Source of the DNA: Plecoglossus altivelis
Taxonomy: Eukaryota > Chordata > Actinopteri > Osmeriformes > Plecoglossidae
Length of the DNA: 64,000 bases
Direction of reading: 5' to 3'
NCBI GenBank assembly: GCA_036571765.1
Contig: BROE01000022.1
Coordinates: 9,393,575-9,457,574 of the forward strand
Position 1 is the stretch's first letter. The number at the start of each line of letters is the position of its first letter. Below, one piece after another: positions 12,330-22,660 of the stretch. Both the position numbers and the translations under genes were made by a program. The notes under the pieces were generated by a model. It saw nothing but the letters and a program-made list of their open reading frames with translations, was not told the DNA's origin and did no database searches.

Positions 12330-12583
12330 GGACCGAGCCGAGAGGGAGGAAGATGGGAGAGACGGTGGACCTGCAGGAGAGCGAAAGGGGGAGACAGGCA
12401 GTACTGAATAGAGGGGGAGTGAGAGGACAGAGGATGGCGAACCAAGAATTAGTGAGAGAGCGACAAAAAGGAGACAGAGTGACAGAGAGAGAGAGGAAGA
12501 GGGGTAGAGAGAGGGGAAGGGTAAAGAGCGAGAGAGGAGGCAAGAGAGGGGAAAAAGAAGGGGGAGAGAGACAGGAGAGAGAC

Positions 12584-12628
<45 letters not shown>
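12330..12628. repeat. GA-rich purine tract
   Basis: Purine-biased sequence ending in a nearly pure GA run (about 12586-12626). Long frames of Arg/Glu/Gly, or Ser/Leu on the other strand, are repeat artefacts. Confidence 0.9.
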
Positions 12629-12629
<1 letters not shown>

Positions 12630-13998
12630 AAACCACAGGACAGACAGCAGGGGCCAGATAAAGGGGCGCGTCTGGGGAGGGAAAATCCCTCCATGTGGTC
12701 GACAGACCCCAGAGAAGACACCTGAGACACACACACACACACACACACACAGAGCAACCGCTGTGGGGCAATGAGGAGTAAACAGATCTGACATTATCGG
12801 TAGTGGTATAGCTGCTGTGTGACACGACTGGCTTCAGAGAAATCCTCTCCACCCTCCATCCAGCTTATCTGCCCCTGGTCTGTGTGCTGTGCCTCTCCAG
12901 GTGTGACTAACAGGGCTTTTCGACATGTTAGAGAGAGGGCTCTGGCTTGCCTGAGTGGAAGACTGCTCAGGGCTGTTATCTGATATGCTTCTGGATGTGT
13001 GAGTGCCGTGCCACACATGCGTTCGGTTACAGGAGATTTCGTTGGCTACGACACACACTTGGGTATCTATGACGTACGCGACGCAGTGTCAGGACCTCTC
13101 CCTCCGACCCTAAACACACACATACACAGGCACACTCAGCCCAGGGCTGACGATAGTTTCTGAAGGTTTCAAACAAACAGATCTCCACTGCTTTGGCGTT
13201 ACACGGCTCAAGTTCTGCCCTGTACCTTTGAGAACAGATGGTTCACACCCGCAAACACACGTCTCCCACAACACGCGTACAAGCACACACACACACACAC
13301 GCTCTCAAACTAATTTGGTGTGCACACCAAATCGCACATACTTTGGCTCTAACCATCTCTCTTAAAGCTACTTACCCATACGCAGCGCGTGCCTCCTCTC
13401 AGAGACATCCATGCCTGTACCTACTTGGGAGAGATGGAGGGATGGAAGGAGCTGCTTCATGCATTTGCAGATGAAGCATGTTGAGTGTGATCACATTTAA
13501 TGGGGCCTGCTCTTCTCTGTGATGTATGGGCCCTGATAATAGCTTTCCTGCTGATTTAGAACAGGAGGGGAGTGTGTCGGCCCAGCCCCCCCACCCACCC
13601 CTCCACCCAGTCAGTCAAATTAGGCCTGTTATGAAGCCTGAGAACAGTGGTGTTAAGCTCCATCTCCCTGCTCATCTCCAGCGCTGCCTCCAGTTACCTG
13701 CAGGCTGGTGAGGGTCCATTTAAACAGAGCTGATCGGATGGAGGGATCTCAGAGGACTGCATCCGTTGTGTTGTCTCGGATTCGTTCTGACGTTCATGTT
13801 CCTCTCGCTGGCTTTGATCTGAGCCAACTTTGGAAAGGACGTTTCGAGTTGTAGCTCGAAGGTTACTGAGGGTGGCTGTCAAGTGAAAGCACCCAAGGTG
13901 CTTTTGGGGGGAATTTCGATGAGATGTTGTTTTTAACGCTGGTTAGACTATCTGCAGTGGTTCTATTCAGTTATGTTGTTTGCAGCAGCAACGTGTCT

Positions 13999-14102
13999 TT
14001 ATCTCTCTCTCTATCTCCCTCCCTCTCTCCCTACCTCTCTATCTCTCCCCCCCTCTCTCTCTCTCTCGCTCTCTCTCTCCCTACCTCTCCCTCTCTCTCT
14101 CC
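13999..14102. repeat. CT tract upstream of transmembrane exon
   Basis: CTCTCT and CTCCCT units end about 28 bases before the CTCCAG acceptor at 14130. An ATATATAT run separates the two. Confidence 0.9.
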
Positions 14103-14130
14103 ACCATTTCATATATATATCTATCTCCAG

Positions 14131-14263
14131 AACCCCCCTGATTGCTGCAGGGGTGATCGGGGGGCTGTTCGTGGTGGTCATAGTGGGTCTCAGTGTTGCT
14201 GTGTCGCTCCGCCGGATGAGCATCAAGAAGAAGAGAGCCCTGCGGCGCTTCCTGGAGACTGAG
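14131..14263 (+). CDS. erbb4: erbb4 exon 17: transmembrane helix and basic juxtamembrane
   Basis: 133 bp. The first base completes Arg, then TP and a hydrophobic helix of about 24 residues starting LIAAGVIGGLFVVVIVG, then RRMSIKKKRALRRFLETE. The Lys/Arg cluster is the stop-transfer signal and matches the nuclear-localisation-like sequence of mammalian ERBB4. A GxxxG-like small-residue pattern (AAGVIGGL) could support helix dimerisation. It ends in phase 0 at GAG|gtgagc. Mammalian exon 17 has the same length. Confidence 0.96.
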
Positions 14264-15969
14264 GTGAGCTGGGCCCTTCCGCTCTTCAGCCAGCGTGGGA
14301 CTGTGCGTTGGTGTATGTGTTTGTGTGCGATAATGTATGGATGTCAGTATAAATGTAAATAGAGGAAGGCAAGCCAGCACGCAGGGTACTGCTGAACAAC
14401 CAGACGGTTCTTGGCTGCTGAAGGCATCATCGCCTCCAACTGAAAGCTGGTGCGAAGCCCCGAGGCCTCGTCCAACGCGACCGTCTCTCTCTCTCTCTCT
14501 TCCCTACATCCTCCAGTGTTGTCCTGTGCATGCCTCACCTGCCTCACCTGCCGCCCATGCCTCGCCTGCTTTCTAACTGTCTTGGTGGATGCACCGCTGC
14601 ATCCTGCAGCACTTGCATCCAGAGATAAGAGCTAGCTGTTGGCCTTCTGCTTGGCCCTGGTAGTGTGGTGCCCAGGAACACAGAAGGCCTAGCATGTGTA
14701 CGTGTAACCCCTCGTACCAAAACCATTTCTACTGTGGCAATTGCTAGGCGAAATGGAGAAGGCCTTCATTGTTCACCAAAGCCCTGCTCGAGTACAAACA
14801 TGTTTCCGTAGACCAGGTGTGTGTCATTAGACCGAGCATGTGTCATTAGAGCAAAGAAAGGACCAGGTGTACAGGCTGATTAGAGGGTTTTATCACACTG
14901 TCATTCCCACTTGTTCTGGATGTCAATGTTACTCACACCAAGCAGGGTTGACAGCGCGTCTGAGGGAATAGAGAAGGCGTATGCAAAACACATCAACGAG
15001 AGGGTGATTTTGCCTTGAGAAACAAAGGCTCGTGAGCATGAATTAAAATCCCATCCACCTTTAATAAGAGACATTAGTTTCAACGTGGACCAGTTAGGCT
15101 GTATTCACAGAATGAGGTTGGTCTGTTGAAGTATCAGCACCACCGGTTGTGTGGACAGCGCCCTCCCTGTCCCTGCTCCCCCATTCGACCATATTTCAGC
15201 ACCACAGCCAGCGGACAGCTCCCTGCAGAAGAGGGGCATTGGGTGTGTGCATGTGTGGGTGGGTGGGTGTGTGTGCTCCCCCCCTCCCCGTTCTCTCTCC
15301 TTTCCTTCAGTCCTCGGCGGCTGATTTAGAATTCCATTTAAATGAAGAACAGCTATTGTTTTTTAATCAGACGTCCGTGATGAGCCTGGGGACGGAGCTG
15401 GGGCCGAGGAGGGCTGATTTACTCCCTCTCTCTTTCATCCCTTCTGCCCCTCTCCCTAGTCTCTCTCTCGCTCCTCTTTCCCATAATCGCTCGGTCTGTC
15501 TTTGGTTCTCTCACGCTTTATTTCTCGTTCTCTGTCTATCTCTCTTTCTCTCTGTTGGGCTCGGATTTCCATCCTTCCCTGTTAGCCCCCCCCCCCCCCC
15601 CCACTTTCTCTGCTGTCCTCCCCCTCTTCCTCCCCTCCCTTCTTCTCCATCCTCCAGCGCCCCTCCCTCTCCTCCACCAGTAATGAAACAATGAGAGCCT
15701 GCACTGCACTGCTCTTCAACTTCGGCAATTACACCCCCCCCCCCTTCCCAGCCATCTCTCCTGCCTTCTCATCTCTTTCTTCCTCCCGCTCCTTCTCTTT
15801 TGTACATCTTCTCGACACAATGTTACGCCGGGTCACAGACACAGTGGTTCGTCTGCCTGACCGCTTGTCACGTTGCGTCGGTGGGACCGATTGGTGGAAC
15901 GGGTGAGATGCATTTGCTTAAAGTCTTTGTGCTGGACTGACCGTGAGAATGGATCATGTGCCCCTGCAG
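14264..15969 (+). other. erbb4: intron 17
   Basis: Noncoding. Unique sequence with nothing recognised at about 14640-15240. Pyrimidine-rich low-complexity sequence lies at about 15420-15660, including a run of about 18 C (15585-15602), with a second C run near 15734-15744. Confidence 0.85.
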
Positions 15970-16092
15970 CTGGTGGAGCCCCTGACCCCCAGTGGCACCG
16001 CCCCCAACCAAGCCCAGCTGCGCATCCTTAAAGAGACAGAACTGAAGAGGGTCAAGATCCTTGGTTCGGGGGCCTTCGGCACAGTCTACAAG
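15970..16092 (+). CDS. erbb4: erbb4 exon 18: kinase N-lobe, glycine-rich loop
   Basis: 123 bp, phase 0 at both ends, the usual ERBB exon 18 length. It opens with LVEPLTPSGTAPNQAQLRIL, the juxtamembrane activation segment that forms the asymmetric-dimer latch. KETELKRVKILGSGAFGTVYK follows in the sequence, and its ATP-binding glycine loop GSGAFGTVYK is encoded at 16063-16092. Only one position (Ile for Val before LGSG) differs from the mammalian sequence as I remember it. The acceptor is CCTGCAG and the donor AAG|gtacca. Confidence 0.97.
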
Positions 16093-16685
16093 GTACCACA
16101 CTCGTGTACACGCACTGTCAGTTTTACTTACCCGCCTTTTGAATAGAGAGGATGAGGTTAGCCGAAATGATGAATGAGAGAAGACACAGTTGTTAATGGC
16201 AGGAAATGAAGACATAAGAAGGAGAATGAAGGGAAGAGAGAGACAGCGTGTGAGAGAGCCAGGGAGAGAGAGAGAGAGGGAAGGGAAATGAAAGATAGTC
16301 AGTGAGATCCCCATAGGCGAGCAGGAAGATGTAAGAGGTGAAGTCACACCAGGTCAGACTCAGTGTGAGTAGGGAACAGAGAAGGAGAGAAGGAAAAAGA
16401 GGAGAATAAGGGAAAACAAGGACAAATGAAGGAGAGGCAGATGGGAATTAGCAGTCTAGTTTCCTGAAATGTTGGTGTTTAGGGAGATGCCCATTCTCTC
16501 AGTGGACGTCTTATCCCCACCTCCTCTTTCCCCGCCCTCATTTTACTCCTTCCTGCCCTTTACCACATGCTAAATCTGTCTCCTACTCTCTCCTCCTCTC
16601 TCCCCACCTTTTTCTCCTTCCTTTCCCTCTCCCTACCCCAGCTCCTCCTCCTCTCTCCCCGTCCTCTCTTCCTGTCTGTTGCTAG
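16093..16685 (+). other. erbb4: intron 18
   Basis: A short intron of GA-rich sequence (about 16145-16450) that switches to pyrimidine-rich sequence (about 16500-16683) before the GTTGCTAG acceptor. An alternative CCCCAG lies at 16636-16641. Confidence 0.85.
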
Positions 16686-16773
16686 GGTAGGGTCCGAGGG
16701 GACAGTGAAGATTCAGTGCATCAAGATCCTCAACGAGACCACTGGCCCCAAGGCCAACGTAGAGTTCATGGAC
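16686..16773 (+). CDS. erbb4: erbb4 exon 19: ATP-lysine exon, 11 bases short and frame-disrupted
   Basis: The 3' part (16720-16773) reads IKILNETTGPKANVEFMD in the expected phase-0 frame and includes the ATP-binding lysine of the VAIK motif. Upstream, only 34 bases stand where ERBB exon 19 has 45. The remnants EG-TVKI-QC stand where EGETVKIPVA is expected, and the GIWVP part is compressed, with losses of about 5, 3 and 3 bases. Read from the natural acceptor CTAG at 16685, the frame is shifted. An AG at 16640-16641 would give a 132-base in-frame exon but with an unrelated N-terminal segment. Sequence or assembly error is most likely, since all other exons are intact. Real damage or divergence remains possible. 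Confidence 0.85.
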
Positions 16774-19074
16774 GTGAGTTTCTTACCGGCTCGGACGAAC
16801 CCTCACACACACCACATGCAGATCACACGCTTCACGGATCACGCAGTCCCTGGGCAACACACATGGCCCTGGGTCCCCGAAGAGACCCACGTCCGTGAAA
16901 CATTCAGCGCTCATCTATTTCAAGGGGGAAAATGTACATAATTTTTTTTTCTCAAATTATCCTATCCCCATCATGGTGATGCAATAGCTATGAAATGTTC
17001 CAAGCTGTTGAAGCTTCAGTGCATCCTGTAGTAGTGGTGTTCTGTCTGTAGGTCTGATTGTGTGTGTGTGTGTGTGTGTACACGCGAGCATGCGTGAGAG
17101 AGAAAGAGTGTTTCTCAGTGTATTGATCTATTATTGCATGCATGTGTGAATGGAATCTTCTGTGACTGTGTCCTCTATGCATGTGTCCGCACTTCTGCTG
17201 GAAGGAACTTGTGTGTGCGTGTGTACATGTGCGTCCATTTGTGTGTTGATAGCAGGGGCTCTAAGTGACAGCCCCCGGATGTCACCGGCGACAAGCCTGG
17301 GCGTATCCCACAGTGCACCAGTAGCCGAGCTCTGTGTTAATGAGCTCTCCTCCACGCGTGCCAATAGCCACCGGGGCAGCTGGGATAGGGGCCTGTCAGC
17401 TGGAGGACCAGCGTGGGGGGGGAAGGACCTTCAGATGTCTTTGACTGAGCGAGAGGGGTTAACCGAAAGAGGGAAGAGGGGGAGGAGGAGGAGGGCCGAG
17501 AGGAGGGGAGCAGCGACACGTGGAGGATGGCTTGATAGAGAGGCTGGCGGGGCCGGCCAAGCCTCCGGAGCTGCCTGCTCCACCGTGACCCTCAGCGCCC
17601 CGGCCTCGGAGGGGGCGGAGTGGGCGGTGCCACGGCGCTCCCTCATCTAAGCAGCAATCAAAACGCAGCGGCACGTGCTGCCAGATTGGACGTGAAGAGG
17701 TGGCCCCTGGCGCCGGTCGCCCAATGATCGGGCGCGGTGCTTCCTCCAGCAGCTCCTGCGTAGCGGGAGGATGAACACTCATTACAGAAACTGTCTGCAT
17801 GTTAGTTTGTAATGTCAGTGTGAGTGCATCTCTGTGTGTGTGTTTGCATGTGTGTGTGTGTTTGTGTGTGGGGGTGGGGGGGGTGCATGTTTATATGCAT
17901 GCACTCACAGGACACTTTGAGTTATTCTTTCCTAAGGCCTAAGCACTGCTGTGGGCTTTTCTTTATTACTGCAATATAAAACCTCGTGGTCCAACCTTGG
18001 AAATTGCATTTCATATTGCTATCTCCATTGTTTATGGAAATGGTACCCCTCCAATTTGTTTTGTTTTGCTCAATTTAATTTCTGTCCTGAGTCATGCCTC
18101 TGTGGCATCTGTAATGTATGTGCATGTTGTGTTTTCACACGGTTGTGCGCGCTTCTAAACGCTCGTGCAAAATCAGGTACGGTTTTCAGCCGTCGCTTCA
18201 AGACAGGAGCACCGTCACACCGTCGCCAAATAATACACTGTATTATATGGATTTTGATGACGCCACCTAATTATGCGTCCACGTACGGCAGATGGAATCC
18301 AAGATCTAACTCTTTCGTTCGTGGGCTCGTCTGCCAGTCACCACGAGGACCTGGGGCACTCCCGCGCACTCGGTGACACACACAATGACACACACGGTGA
18401 CACACACGGTGACACACACAATGACACACACGGTGACACACACAGTGACACACACGGTGACACACACAACGACACACACGGTGACACCCACGGTGACACA
18501 CACGATGACACACACAGACTCATGGACCTCCCCCACCCCACCCCCCCCCTTTGATATGTGAGTGGATGCTTTAACCACAGGCTTGCCGATGGTGATAGAT
18601 GATATTCTCCAGCATGTACATTTCCAGGGCAGCTGCAGGGCTCGTCTCTCTTTTACAAAGGGCCTGATTTAAGATCGCACCGATGCACTGCGATGTCATA
18701 GATCTGGAGCTGATAACAGAGGATTGGATTATCCAAGCAGCGTGCGGCAGCGGCTATAAATCCAGTTCCGGACAGGAGCAGCTTTGCGCAACATTGCTGC
18801 CTGCTCGCTATCTCACTATCTAACACATCATCATAGCTCACTAGCTGGGCTGAGAAGAGCAATAATGTGTGTGTGTGTCAGTGCCTGTGTGTGAGTATGT
18901 GTGTGTATGAGGTTGCCATATGCTCCGACGAGCCTACGTCTATAAGTATAACAAGCGGACTATCTAGCGTGTGTCTGCTTGACCTAGATCATGCAGGCTG
19001 GTCCAAACCGAACACCCAGGATATCATGTATATAATATTCCCCCAGGGTCTTAGTTGGTGTGTGTCTTCCCCAG
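16774..19074 (+). other. erbb4: intron 19
   Basis: Noncoding. It contains GT repeats near 17058-17078 and 17830-17870, a GC-rich stretch (about 17380-17770), a 12-bp minisatellite (18371-18520) and otherwise unique sequence. No exon was found. Confidence 0.85.
18371..18520. repeat. 12-bp minisatellite, unit GGTGACACACAC
   Basis: About twelve head-to-tail units of GGTGACACACAC, with variants AATGACACACAC, AGTGACACACAC, AACGACACACAC and GATGACACACAC. Because 12 is a multiple of 3, several frames stay open (Thr-His-Thr-x and Cys-Val-x-Val patterns), but there is no sign of a gene. Confidence 0.93.
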
Positions 19075-19260
19075 GAGGCCTTGATCATGGCCAGCATGGA
19101 GCACCCCCACCTGGTGCGTCTCCTGGGGGTGTGTCTGAGCCCCACCATCCAGCTGGTGACGCAACTCATGCCCCATGGCTGCCTGCTGGACTACGTCCAC
19201 GAACACAAGGACAACATCGGCTCCCAGCTGCTGCTCAACTGGTGTGTCCAGATCGCCAAG
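19075..19260 (+). CDS. erbb4: erbb4 exon 20: kinase N-lobe alphaC, hinge and gatekeeper
   Basis: 186 bp, phase 0 at both ends, identical in length to EGFR exon 20. It contains EALIMASMEHPHLVRLLGVC, then LSPTIQLVTQLMPHGCLLDY, then VHEHKDNIGSQLLLNWCVQI and AK. The leading Glu of EALIMAS is the alphaC glutamate region that pairs with the ATP-binding lysine. LVTQLMPHGCL holds the Thr gatekeeper and the hinge Met, and the Cys in HGCL corresponds to the cysteine hit by covalent ERBB inhibitors. The donor is AAG|gtaaga. Confidence 0.97.
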
Positions 19261-20394
19261 GTAAGACCCGCTCCCTTCTGCCCTCAGAGCTTGTAACCAA
19301 GCGGACCTCCGGACCCCGGGGGGGTCTGGCGACATGCTGGACACTTCAAATGAGTTGAATGAATGGGTTTGGCGCGCGTGGAAGCCATGACGGAGGATGG
19401 GAGAGAAATTGTTTGGGATTTTTTTGTTTGCACTGCAGTGTAGGTTTGCCCCTGCTCTCGCTTCCTCTCTCTCTCCGATTCTCTCTGTCTCGCTTCGTCT
19501 CCCTCTGTGAAAGTGTCAGCGAAAGTGTCAGCGAAAGTGTGAAAGCGTGTGTTTGTGTGAAAATGTCTTTGTGTGGATAAAAGTGTGCTTCTCCAACAAG
19601 CCCAGGTCTACGTACAGCCACTGTTTACTAGAAGGGTGAAGAAAACGCCTGCTTGCTACTACAGCAACAGCAACAACACAGGCATATATTCCATCAGATG
19701 CTCCAGAATGTTCTTTTGATGTTGCGGGTGGGGGGGTTGGGGGGGGGGAGCGTGTTGCAGCGTGTCTGCGCGGGGCGTCCTTACATCGCAGCGCCGGCGT
19801 GTGGGCGGAAATGTCTGGAAGTCACGTGACTCTCCTCGCCCCGTCAGCCACCTGCCGTTGACATGGAACCAGACTGGGCTTTGTTGATACAGCTCAACCA
19901 ACCCCCCCCCCCTTTCCTCACACATCAGCTCCGCCTGTTTCCCTCTTGCGCGGCCCTCGTAAAAAGCAGCCCGTCGCTCACACGCTTATCTTTTCGCGCT
20001 CGCCCTCCCAGGTGAGCGGCGCGGCGGCGCGCTTTCTCGAGCTCGGAGGTTCTGCTCGTGGAACAGGACGTCACGTACAGCGTATGGGAGCGATTAGGGC
20101 TCCGCGCCAGATGAACAGGTTGGAGCATCTCCCAGCTTTCTCAGTAGCGCTGTCGGGCATGTTGCTGTCTAGTCCTGTTCGTGTAACGTACCCGGTGCTG
20201 GCTACCTCAGAGCACCCCTGCCTGCCGACTCAGCCTTTCGAAACATTTAGGAGCTAATTCGCTGTGAGACCGGTGAATTACTAGAGTCTACTGGAGTGAA
20301 ATGAAGATGTCTGTGTCTATTTGACAGATTTTCAAACGTAATGGTTCACTTCAAAGGGCAGGCGGGGTGGGGGTGGGGGGCAGGGATGGCAGGA

Positions 20395-20620
20395 AAACAG
20401 GCAGGCAGACAGACAGGAAGACAGACAGACAGACAGACAGAAAAGCAGGAAGACAGACATACAAGCAGGTTAACAGGAAAGGCAGGCTAGGAGGCATGCA
20501 GTCAAGCAGACAGACAGAAAAGCAAGTCGACAAGACAGGCAGGCAGACAAGCAGACAGGCAGACAAGCAGGTCGACAGGATAAGCAGGCTAGCAGGCAGC
20601 CAGACAAGCAGGGAGGCTGC
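20395..20620. repeat. CAGA / CAGG tetranucleotide repeat region
   Basis: Degenerate CAGA, CAGG and AAGCAGG units over about 225 bases. The open frames across it are composition artefacts. Confidence 0.9.
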
Positions 20621-21924
20621 CAGTCAGACTCTATGAACAGGGATAACGGAGGAGACTAGAGACTAAATAAAACATGATATCTTTCTCACCTCCCTCCATT
20701 TCAGCCCAGTATAAACAAACACATTTGAAGATGAGAAGTTGAAGCTGGAATGGCAGAGAGCCTGTGTGATGGATGCTGGTTAGAGTGGAGGTCTGTGTGT
20801 GTGTGTATCCGTGTGTGTATACGTGCGTTTGTGAATGTGTGTGTATGAGTGTGTGCGCGTGAGTGTTTGTTTCTGATGGCTAAAACTGTCTTGAGAAAAC
20901 AGAAAGGTCACCCAGCCAGCTAGCCAGACCCACTCCTGAGACCCAAGATTTAATATCTTAGACAAATATGTCTGTTGCGCACACACACACACTCACACAC
21001 ACACGCACACACACACGCTCTCTCTCCCTCTCTGTTTCTGCGGTTGGGTCTGTATGTGGGAGTTTCCGTGGTAAAGTTCTCATCCATCAGTTAAAGTTTG
21101 AAAAAGAATACACTTATGATTATGCCCCTATAAGGGCGTATTTACATTAATATTTATAGCAAGTCAGACTATATATTTAATTGTATCATGCTGAGAAACA
21201 GCGTATGTGCACCGTATGGCAATTCATCACAGCCCGCAAATGGCCGCGCAAAAAAGCCAGATTTGTGGTTGCGTGCCCGTACACATAAATAAATATACTC
21301 CTGCTGTGAGTACCTGTCAACAACACAGTTATGTATTATTCATAAACGGTAGCTATGATAATACATTATTAACACACATCCTATTACACATATCAAGTGT
21401 GTAGTGTTGAGCCCAGGTACTGTAGTGTTGCTGTTTCTACAGCCGTTTGTAATGTGATGAGTAGGCCCTTGGAGACAACAGGCGATAGGTCAAAGGTATG
21501 ACTACAACCTGCAATGAAAACACCAGGACACGCACGCGCGTGCACGCACATGCACAGGTGCGCGCACATGCGCACGTAGCTGTGTGCTCCACACATCTGG
21601 ACACACATAGCTGAGATCCATGCGCATACACATACCCTGCACTCTGTAATCTGCTCGCTAACTTTCTACACATGCTCGCATCCTCTTTCCCCCCGTATTT
21701 CTATTCTCTACCTTTTGTCTCTTGGGTCGTGCGTTCAGCTAATACAATCACATTACGGCTGTGCTGCACAGTGCCACGGTGGACTGCAAACCTAGTACAA
21801 GATGTGCCACTGTGCCAAGCCTCACTACACCGCAGTAACACGGTGGTTTGGATTCAGTAGGGGTTAGTCTGGAGTTAATGTAAAGCAATCTGCTCCTGAC
21901 CTCTAGCCTGCCTTTCTGCTTCTG

Positions 21925-21925
<1 letters not shown>

Positions 21926-21992
<67 letters not shown>

Positions 21993-22010
21993 GTGTGTGT
22001 GGGTGTGTGT
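21926..22010. repeat. long (GT)n microsatellite
   Basis: About 40 GT units with two or three interruptions, one of the longest dinucleotide repeats in the window. Such alternating purine-pyrimidine runs can adopt Z-DNA. Confidence 0.95.
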
Positions 22011-22289
22011 ACTGAAGGCTTAGTTATCCTCAGGGTCATTTCCCTATGCAAACCATACCCCCGAACTGAGCAAACATCCCACACCACCTCATCACATACT
22101 GTACTCTCAGTGTCCCTCTGTCTGCCTGTCTGTCCCTGTTTAGTTTGCTGTCTCTGCCTGTCTGTCTGTCTATGTTTAGCTTGCTGTCTCTGTCTGTCTG
22201 TTTGTCCATCCCATCACTAGTTTCCTATCAGCTATCAGCTTTTGCTCAGTCTTTCTCTTTTGCTTGCGTTCTCTCTCTGTCATTCTCTC

Positions 22290-22450
22290 CCTTTCTTTCT
22301 CTATTTCTCCCTTTCCCTCTCTCTCTCTATCTCTCCCTCTACCTCCTCTCATTTCCCTCTCTCTGTGGCGCGCGCTATCTCTCTCTCAATCCTCTCTCCT
22401 TCGGCGCGCGCCCGTCCTCCTTGCCACAGACGCTCCTCCTCTCTCCTCAA
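22290..22450. repeat. CT-rich tract
   Basis: Pyrimidine-rich sequence with CTCTCT units, interrupted by two GCGCGCGC-type islets near 22370 and 22405. Confidence 0.85.
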
Positions 22451-22660
22451 TAATCCTCAGTCTCTCTTCTCAGAAAGGAAGAGGGAGGAAATCGTCTTGC
22501 CTCGTGGATCCCTCGAGAGCCCAGGAGGGATGTCGGGAAATCAAGAGCGACAAAAGCAAGAGGCACCTTGGAACTATGGCCTTAGATATGGGCACACCTG
22601 GGACAAGTTTACAGCCCCCCCCCCCTTCCCACCCTTCCCCCCCTCCCCCCCTCCCCTCCT

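Larger units (their letters stand above)
10841..14130 (+). other. erbb4: intron between JM-b and transmembrane exons
   Basis: No JM-a exon is recognised, but 147 bases are unsequenced (11745-11891). Simple repeats are a GA-rich tract at about 12330-12628, CA tracts at 12727-12750 and 13278-13300, and a CT tract at 13999-14102 before the next acceptor. The remainder is unique sequence with no recognised element. A short perfect hairpin (AAAGCACC, loop CAA, GGTGCTTT) lies near 13886-13907. Confidence 0.8.

Noticed and set aside
12199..12852. A 217-codon Ser/Leu/Pro frame on the minus strand
   Set aside because: It lies opposite a GA-rich low-complexity tract and has no homology.
13751..13800. 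GAGGACTGCATC as a possible juxtamembrane exon (similar to EDCI of JM-b)
   Set aside because: The following codons soon reach a stop, and no AG/GT pair gives the required phase.
13886..13907. A short perfect hairpin, AAAGCACC-CAA-GGTGCTTT
   Set aside because: The 8-bp stem is too short for a microRNA precursor, and such palindromes are expected by chance in 64 kb.
16567..16941. A 124-codon open frame spanning the exon 19 region
   Set aside because: It reads through intronic pyrimidines and past the exon 19 donor. Only 16686-16773 resembles coding sequence.
18273..18578. Repetitive Thr-His-Thr-x or Cys-Val-x-Val proteins, or a CRISPR-like array
   Set aside because: The unit is 12 bp, direct and without spacers, in a vertebrate intron. 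It is a minisatellite.
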